This document shows positions 56,955 to 64,000 of a DNA stretch of 64,000 nt, piece by piece; position 1 is the stretch's first letter; each line of letters starts with the position of its first letter. The DNA is taken from assembly GCA_964017065.1 (NCBI GenBank), contig OZ024785.1:14667965-14731964 (forward strand), read 5' to 3'. This stretch comes from Haliclona indistincta (Eukaryota > Porifera > Demospongiae > Haplosclerida > Chalinidae). The notes beneath the pieces were generated by a model. That model ran no database searches. It was not told the DNA's origin and saw only the letters and a program-made list of their open reading frames with translations. The translations under genes and the position numbers were made by a program.

Positions 56955-57401
56955 TAGGTTAGACGATGGATTCGAGGTGTCTACGGGATTTAGATCACCG
57001 CGGAAACCGAAGTTTTAGACGTCCCGAGCGCGTAGCGCGAGGGCGTCTATTTCGGTTTTTAAGGTGAGCTAAATCTCGTAGGCACCGAGAATCTATCGTC
57101 TGAGGTGTTTAGACCATACCTGCGCTTAAGCAAACGAAGCGCTCGAGGTAGTAGAGAGCCCAGAGAAGTTCCCAGCGTCAAGCGATAGCCCGTTTCTGAA
57201 CGATGGCAGTATAAACTCGCGTGCGTTTTTCGACGACGCCATTTTGTTGTGGTTATTAACGACGTGGTTAATAAAATTATTAAAGGTGCTCTAAGTAAAC
57301 TCAGCGGTGTACTAAGTGAAATCAGCGGTGCTCTACTTGATTTAGAACACCTCTGGCTGACCAATCAAATTGAAGAATTACATTGAAGTATGGTCTAAAT
57401 A
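56955..57401. mobile_element. Palindrome-headed insertion in D2
   Basis: D3 and D4 read CAAATAAATAATAATAGCACG or similar without this segment. Its left 150 bp form an imperfect hairpin: TTAGACGATGGATTC, GGATTTAG and CCGAAGTTTTAGACG on one side, their inverses on the other (57026-57105). TTTAGACCATAC near 57109 is inverted as GTATGGTCTAAA near 57390. Superfamily unknown; target duplication ambiguous. Confidence 0.65.
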
Positions 57402-58035
57402 ATAATAGCACGTACATGACTAACATGATATTCATTATGTTGTTCAATGTACGGTCTCTAGCTCAAACAATGAGTACATCTGAAGGTCATATTGAGACTA
57501 GAATAATATGATCAATGACTCAAAGCCATCTGGTCACATGACACCATAGCTCCTGAGCAGTATGACGTGTATAGTATACAGAATACCAGCATACATTACT
57601 CATGTATTACGTACTACGGATCACTGTATTACGTACTATGGATCACTGTATTACGTATTACGGATCACTGTATTACGACATACATAGCTTTCTCTTGTCT
57701 CCATTTATCTAGAATAATGTTACACGAAGCATTGATGTGTGTACATTTGATACGTTCAGTACAGTCCCGACTAGCTGCTGGTGTATGCGATGCATATCAA
57801 AATATGCTCAAATACTGTCTTCAAATGAGCAGATAACACAAGTACTCATTGATGCTAGTATATATGATAGGTTCAGGTTAGTTGCACTAAACTAGCTCAT
57901 TCAGGCTAATATAATGAGTCATTAAGATCACATGACAATGACCATTATCATGTACACACACCTGATAATTCCAAATACATGTGTAGTGGCGAGCACAAGT
58001 GACACATATTGCATAAGACATAATATACTCGTATT

Positions 58036-58250
58036 GTACTGTTTGGTCCCTAGCTAGCTGGCTGTTATAAGCAGACAGTGATCACTATAGACAGGTTCCA
58101 CTGTACTGTTTGGTCTCTAGCTAGCTGGCAGTTACAAGCAGACAGTGATCACTATAGACTTGTTCCACTGTACTGTTTGGTCCCTAGCTAGCTGGTTGTT
58201 ATAAGCAGACAGTGACCACTATAGACAGGATCCACTGTACTGTTTGGCAC
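58036..58250 (+). repeat. 67-bp minisatellite, D2
   Basis: Units start at 58036, 58103, 58170 and 58237 (partial), a strict 67-bp period. Confidence 0.9.
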
Positions 58251-58329
58251 TTATAATTAACCACACTGTATGTATCCTTCCTGTTATTGTAACTGATAAT
58301 AGAATATGAAAAAACTAAAAAATAAATAA

Positions 58330-58527
58330 AGAGACTGACCACATTCGCTTGATAGCAAGCAGTTACACAATCTTCTATCATGAACCACATGATACCACTG
58401 ACACACCCAATCACTGCTATAGATAATCAAATCACAGAGAAAAGAAGAAATAATCCTCACGAGATAATGAACTGCACACACAAACAACACACATGAACAT
58501 GCAGCACTCATGTTTGGTCCGTAGCTA
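58330..58527 (-). repeat. Dispersed repeat, D2
   Basis: Diverged copy of 8285-8480, leading into the 46-bp array. Confidence 0.55.
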
Positions 58528-59020
58528 GGCTGTGCTGCTATCATAAGCTACTGGGATCAAGCACACACGACCAGGCTGTGCTGCTACCATAAGCTACTGA
58601 GATCAAGCACACACGACCAGGCTGTGCTGCTACCATAAGCTACTGGGATCAAGCACACACGACCAGGCTGTGCTGCTACCATAAGCTACTGAGATCAAGC
58701 ACACACGACCAGGCTGTGCTGCTACCATAAGCTACTGAGATCAAGCACACACGACCAGGCTGTGCTGCTACCATAAGCTACTGAGATCAAGCACACACGA
58801 CCAGGCTGTGCTGCTACCATAAGCTACTGGGATCAAGCACACACGACCAGGCTGTGCTGCTACCATAAGCTACTGGGATCAAGCACACACGACCAGGCTG
58901 TACTGCTACCATAAGCTACTGGGATCAAGCACACACAAACAGGCTGTGCTGCTACCATAAGCTACTGGGATCAAGCACACACGACCAGGCTGTGCTGCTA
59001 CCATAAGCTACTGGGATCAA
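58528..59020 (+). repeat. 46-bp satellite, 10 full units plus one partial
   Basis: Units beginning GGCTGTGCTGCTACCATAAG start every 46 bp from 58528 to 58988, with ACTGGGATC and ACTGAGATC variants interleaved. A and B have only about 1.5 units at the same place, so this is a local expansion. Confidence 0.95.
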
Positions 59021-59045
59021 GGATCAAGCACATTATCATTCATTT

Positions 59046-59099
59046 GAGTCCATAATCGGCCGCGCCTACTAAGAAAAGGCGCGGTCGATTATGGACTCC
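59046..59099. repeat. Hairpin with 22-bp arms
   Basis: GAGTCCATAATCGGCCGCGC then CT, spacer ACTAAGAAA, then AGGCGCGGTCGATTATGGAC then TC. One mismatch between the arms. It may be a tiny TIR element or its scar. Confidence 0.8.
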
Positions 59100-59314
59100 T
59101 GAATTTACACAAAGATATGGCAGCAAGCTTGGTTCTATGGTAATTCATCATACAATGCGAGCACAGAGACCTTCCTTATGGTCTACAGACTTCGGTCTAA
59201 CCTTAATGATATTCATATCAAGACCACACCCCCTTCCCATCACCAAGGCGACTCCATAATGAGTCAATCAACAGTATCATAATGTTATTAGAATCATAAT
59301 TATTATCACTTAAG

Positions 59315-59510
59315 CCTAGTTCACAATGAGTCGCGAAGCTTAGCGACGCGACCCGGCAAATTGTTCACAATACGTCGCAATGCGTATGCGGCACGGTGAA
59401 ACGCATGTTTTTTTACTGCCGCGTGACTCCGCGATGCGGGGATAGCTGAAACGGGTTCTATTTCTTGCGGCGTGTCGCGGCACAGTCATTGCGACTCATT
59501 GTGAACTAGG
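59315..59510. mobile_element. 196-bp MITE with 20-bp perfect TIRs
   Basis: CCTAGTTCACAATGAGTCGC at the left, exact inverse at the right. D1 reads straight from AGTATAAG into GCAGCAGACAC (52801-52816). GC-rich, CpG-rich centre. Target duplication not resolved; no frame. Confidence 0.85.
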
Positions 59511-59835
59511 GCAGCAGACACAAATGAAACAAGGCACCATAAACTACTAGCCTACTCTTTCACAAGAATCATGGCACCATCAAAATGGGATCGAGGAATA
59601 ATAATTATCTATGAAGTGTAATAAAGCACAAAAATAATCATAGTATACCTGCTCATACACATACGTACAGCTGCATAGTTTACAACATAAAAAAAATTGG
59701 TCTATTTAGTCTGAAGGCTGAGCCTAATAATGCGATAATGAGCTGGTTTGAACTATTTTTATCAAAACAGACACCAAAAAGGAAATTATTGGAAAAAACA
59801 AGGCTATTGATACAGTACATTTGAATGTGGTTTAA

Positions 59836-59880
59836 AAAACCCACTTCCTTTGTTAAAAATTAACAAAGGAAGTGGGTTTT
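59836..59880. repeat. Perfect 21-bp-arm hairpin created in D3
   Basis: AAAACCCACTTCCTTTGTTA A, loop AAA, then the exact inverse. Other units have only the right arm after GTTTTGTAAAAA, so the left arm is a local inverted copy. Confidence 0.92.
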
Positions 59881-61052
59881 AAAGGAGAGTGCTGGGAGCT
59901 CGAAAATGCTAAGAGTTGTAAACACAACGTCCGTTTAGAACACACAGCTTCATATGTACATACCTCACTAAGTCATCAAAATAATAATATTCATAGACGT
60001 GACACTAGAAAACCAGATAATGTACGTCACTAGCAATCAGTGTACCACATTGATATAATATCATTAATGTGAGTATAGAACCTAGTGATTAAATACACTA
60101 TCATTTAGTCATGGATGCTTGATCCTAGGAGCCTATGGTCAATGATAGCTAAGCTATTACTATGATACTATATCGTCAACTATATCTTCACTTCCTGTCG
60201 AATACTCAGAAGCAGAATTCTATTGAGCACATACCTAGTAGCGACACTGTATATGTGCTTGCATCTTAAGCTACTGTAATGTACTCATAGCTGTGGTGCA
60301 GCTAGGCACAGCACTATATTTTACGATTTCTAGACGTTTATTCAAAGCACAGAAACTAGAAAATCAAACTGTGAAGTATTACGTATTGTTGAGTAACTAG
60401 ACAGAAACAGCTTTTTTCTTACATGTGTACTTACCCACTTTCAGATCAATTCAAATAAATAATAATAGCACGTACTTGACTAACATGATATTCATTATGT
60501 TGTTCAATGTACGGTCTCTAGCTCAAACAATGAGTACATCTGAAGGTCATATTGAGACTAGAATAATATGATCAATGACTCAAAGCCATCTGGTCACATG
60601 ACACCATAGCTCCTGAGCAGTATGACGTGTATAGTATACAGAATACCAGCATACATTACACATGTATTACGTATAATGGATCACTGTATTACGTATTATG
60701 TCATATATAGCTTTCTCTTGTCTAGAATAATGTTACATGTGTGTATATTTGATAGGTTCAGTATAGTCCACTACATGACTAGCTGCTGGTGTATGCAATG
60801 CATATCAAAATATGCTCAAATACTGTCTTCAAATGATAAGCAGATAACACAAGTACTCATTCTATACATTGATGCTAGTATATATGATAGGTTCAGGTTA
60901 GTTGCACTAAACTAGCTCATTCAGGCTAATACAATGAGTCATTAAGATCACATGACAATGACCATTATCATGTACACACACCTGATAATTCCAAATAGTG
61001 CCGAGCACAAGTGACGCATAATTGCATAGGACATATGTACTCGTTGGCTAAT

Positions 61053-61200
61053 GTACTGTTTGGTCCCTAGCTAGCTGGCTGTTATAAGCAGACAGTGATC
61101 ACTATAGACAGGTTCCACTGTACTGTTTGGTCCTTATAGCTAGCTGGCTGTTATAAGCAGACAGTGACCACTATAGACGGGTTCCACTGTACCGTTTGGT
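61053..61200 (+). repeat. 67-69-bp minisatellite, D3
   Basis: Units at 61053 and 61120, with a third GTACCGTTTGG start at 61189. Confidence 0.88.
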
Positions 61201-61315
61201 CCTTAATAACACAATAACTATATTATAGTACCTAAGCCACACTGCATGATCTACTGGTATCCATCCTGTTATTATAACTGATAATAGAATATGGAAAAAC
61301 TAAAAAATTAATAAA

Positions 61316-61510
61316 GAGCTCCAAATTTCGGCAAATGAGCGTTTTGGCTCTTCGTTATAGTAAGCCAACAGCCTGACGTGAAAAGTCCTGTACTTCATGG
61401 AAAAGAGCTGTAGATGAGTTCTCGTTCAAAACACGTGGTCGTCGCCACACCTCCAATTATTCGGCACTTCTGGAACTACTGCCACAATTACTTTCCAAAT
61501 ATTGCACAAG
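61316..61510 (-). pseudogene. Frameshifted relative of the D1 coding-like fragment
   Basis: Shares EVPNNWRCG and AYYNEEPK with 55873-56061 on the minus strand; CAAAACACG against CAAACACG breaks the frame. Confidence 0.35.
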
Positions 61511-61644
61511 CAAAATCTGAAATTATTTAATTTGCGTCGAATTTTTAGAAGAAATAATGGCAATGGCACTATCAAAATGCTGGATTGAGGAATAATACTT
61601 ATCTATGATGTGCACTAAAGCACAAAAATAATTATAGTGTGCTT

Positions 61645-62215
61645 TAGCCTTGCACCCAGGCGCTAGTGAGGAGAAGAAATAAGCGCCTGGTATCTACTGC
61701 ACACGCATGCGCTAAATATCCGTTTATTTTACTGTAAAATATTCCAATTATGTCATGAAAACGTGGTAGCGGTTATTCAGACCACGCCTCCATTATTAAG
61801 CTTACAAACAACTGACTGAGTAGCAACTCGATCGTCAGCTCTAGCTCTGGATTCGACAAATAACTTTGTGGTGAGCGTGCATACGCGAATAGTAGGCTTA
61901 ATCGCGTCATTCATACCGCTCTTGTCAATCGATGTCGCTCGTTCCCACTACCAGGAGCACCCAGTTGTTAAATTGTACTCCTGCTCTTGTGCTAGAGCTT
62001 CAAGAAAAGGCGCTAGAATACAGTCATGACAGTAGATTACAAACAGGAGAGCTTCACGAACTAATAAGAAACTGATGAATATTCATCATGTACTACAAAG
62101 GTGTACGACGGCGGCGGTGGAATTCCACCGCTAGTCACGCATGCGTATGCAGTGTATACCAGGCGCTTCTTTCTGCCTTCGCTCCACCCCCTTTTAGCGC
62201 CTGGGTACGAGGCTA
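61645..62215. mobile_element. 571-bp Mutator-like element with 10-bp target duplication
   Basis: TAGTGTGCTT flanks both sides exactly (61635-61644, 62216-62225). Imperfect TIRs of about 80 bp start TAGCC and share ACCCAGGCGCTA, AGCGCCTGGTAT and ACGCATGCG in inverse order at the two ends. D2 and D3 are uninterrupted at CATAGTTTACTTGC or CATAGTATACCTGC. Long TIRs with a 9-10-bp duplication point to the Mutator/MULE superfamily. No transposase is present. Confidence 0.85.
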
Positions 62216-62288
62216 TAGTGTGCTTGTTCATACGCATACATACAGCTGCATAGTTTACAACATAAAAAATATGGTCTCTTTTGTTTAA

Positions 62289-62768
62289 CCCTCGAAGTGC
62301 GGACAGAATTTCTGGCCCTGTTTGTGTGGATTTGACTAACCTTTGTAACCATTACACAGACAAACTAGTGCTGTGATCACTGTTAATATGCAAAATCAAC
62401 TTGCACAACGTGCGGGCTTGTTGTCAATGACAATTGCAATTAACCATGCCCACTTGACGATCTACCAACTGTCGCGTGTTAGAATCACTCTCGCTGGAAC
62501 AAAAATGCCCCTTCTTTGGTCAAAACAGCACATGTGAGTGCATGTATGGCTGCTTTTTATGTCAAGAGGCCCCAAGACACCCAGTGGTGCTAGGCTTCCC
62601 GCCATAGCTCTGCTAGGAGGGGCCTGCGGCCTCCCATTGGCCCGCCATCCCACCCCACACAGCCGTATTTCGTCTATAGGCGAAATAAACTATTTTCGAA
62701 CTTTAACGCCCACTTCCTGTGACGTCAAACATGCTGGGCAACAATAGTCGCCCGTCGCATTTGAAGGG
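62289..62768. mobile_element. 480-bp TTAA-flanked element
   Basis: TTAA at 62285-62288 and 62769-62772. Ends CCCTCGAAGTGCGGAC and, inverted, CCCTTCAAATGCGAC are alike, as in piggyBac-type TIRs. The body is GC-richer than its surroundings. Two overlapping frames (62462-62653 minus, 62538-62747 plus) have no domain. Confidence 0.75.
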
Positions 62769-64000
62769 TTAAAGCAACATAAAAAATTTGGTCTATTTTG
62801 TTTGAAGCAACATAAATTTCTTTTTGAAGCAACATAAAAAATTTGGTCTATTTAGTCTGAAGTAACATAAAATTTGGTCTATTTAGTCTGAAGGCTGAGT
62901 CTAATAATGCGCTAGTATGATAATGAGCTGTTTTGAACTATTTTATTAAACAGATACCAAAAAGGAAAGCAACAAGGGCTATTGATACAGTACATCTGAA
63001 TGTGGTTTTGTAAAAATTAACAAAGGAAGTGGGTTTTAAAGGAGAGTGCTGGGAGCTCAAGAGTGCTAAGAGTTGTAAACACGACGTCAGTTTAGTCAGT
63101 GACGAACACAAAGCTTCAAAGGCACACACCTCACTAAGTTATTAAAATAATAATATTCATAGACATGACATTCACTAGAAAACCAGAGAATTTACGTCAC
63201 TAGCAATCAGTCTACCACATTGATACAATATCATTAATGTGAGTATAGTCCCTAGAATCTATAGCTGTTTAAATACACAATCATTTAGTCATACATGCTT
63301 GATCCTAGGAGCCTATGGTCAATGATAGCTAAGCTGTTATGATACTAATCTGTATCTTCACTTCCTGTTGAATACACAAAAACAGAATTCTATCGAGCGT
63401 AGTAACACTGTATATGTGCTTGCATAGGCTAACATCTCAAGCTACTGTAATGCACTAATCTAGCTGTGGTGCAGCTAAGGCTCTTTCATGATTTCTAGAC
63501 ATCTATTCGAAGCACAGAATTAGAAAATCAAGCTGTGATGTATTACGTATTTTTGAGTAACTAGACAGAAACAGCTGTTTTCTTACATACCCACTTAAAC
63601 ACCAATTCATAATTATAAATAATAGCACGTACATGACTAACATGATATTCATTATGTTGTTCAATGTACGGTCTCTAGCTCAAACAATGAGTACATCTGA
63701 AGGTCATATTGAGACTAGAATAATATGATCAATGACTCAAAGCCATCTGGTCACATGACACTATAGCTACTGAGCAGTATAACGTGCATAGTATACAGAA
63801 TACCAGCATACATTACACATGTATTACGTACTACGGATCACTGTATTACGTATTATGGATCACAGCTTTCTCTTGTCTCCATTTATCTAGAATAATGTTA
63901 CAAGAAGCATTGATGCTAGTATATCTGATAGGTTCAGGTTAGTTGCACTAAACTAGCTCATTCAGGCTAATACAATGAGTCATTAAGATCACATGACAAT

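Larger units (their letters stand above)
56107..59105 (+). repeat. D array unit 2
   Basis: Anchor ATCAAAATGGGATT at 56117. Contains a palindromic insertion (56955-57401), the 67-bp minisatellite (three units), a dispersed-repeat copy, the expanded 46-bp satellite and a terminal hairpin. No gene recognised. Confidence 0.85.
59106..61560 (+). repeat. D array unit 3
   Basis: Anchor ATCAAAATGGGATC at 59579. Carries a 196-bp TIR element, a de novo hairpin (59836-59880), the minisatellite (two units) and the related coding-like remnant at its end. No intact gene; the 97-codon plus frame at 60622-60915 is not supported. Confidence 0.85.
61561..64000 (+). repeat. D array unit 4 (continues past the window)
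   Basis: Anchor ATCAAAATGCTGG at 61571. Holds a Mutator-like element, a TTAA element and a short array of GAAGCAACATAAAAAATTTG units (62772-62890). The rest follows D1-D3. No gene recognised. Confidence 0.85.

Overview
The window is eukaryotic, AT-rich and repeat-dominated. The Helitron-type replicase remnant with an OTU domain, the MYPT-like ankyrin proteins, a GH3-domain protein, a sulfatase-like terminal exon with a clean splice acceptor, dense TIR/MITE transposons and long GA/CT microsatellites suggest an invertebrate metazoan. A marine demosponge is my best guess, at low to moderate confidence. No rRNA, complete tRNA, CRISPR array or bacterial operon is visible.

Layout. (1) 1-2540 is a pyrimidine-rich satellite of 20-bp half-units with a higher-order structure. 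(2) 2541-3531 is single-copy non-coding DNA. (3) From 3532 almost everything belongs to large direct segmental duplications: copy A (3532-29430), copy B (29431-47686) and a partial copy C (from 47687). All three start at the same sequence, TACTCAATGTATTAGA. (4) From about 52.6 kb to the end lies a second, nested array of four 2-3.5 kb units (D1-D4). These are homologous to about 6.66-8.6 kb of A and 32.8-34.7 kb of B.

Gene content of A/B, all on the minus strand apart from the transposon genes: two tandem ankyrin genes related to the PP1 targeting subunits (MYPT/PPP1R12/PPP1R16), each with a TATA box; one GH3-domain adenylating-enzyme-like gene, intact in A (563 aa with a mitochondrial-like leader) and reduced by two deletions to an internal fragment in B; and an orphan last exon of a steryl-/arylsulfatase-like gene. 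Ankyrin gene 1 of copy B carries a +1 frameshift.

Because the blocks are duplicated, nearly every transposon can be compared with an unoccupied paralogous site. A 5.65-kb insertion in A carries an internally deleted Helitron-type gene (DUF6570-like part, then PIF1 C-terminus plus OTU protease, with the Rep nuclease missing) and ends in a foldback with perfect 187-bp arms. Five insertions are flanked by TTAA (piggyBac-type), including two placed back to back. There are also a hAT-like element with a TTAA element nested inside it, a Mutator-like element with a 10-bp target duplication, and several smaller TIR elements. The window is best read as a young, actively rearranging tandem-duplicated locus heavily colonised by non-autonomous DNA transposons. 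I did not find evidence that its genes form a single dedicated pathway.
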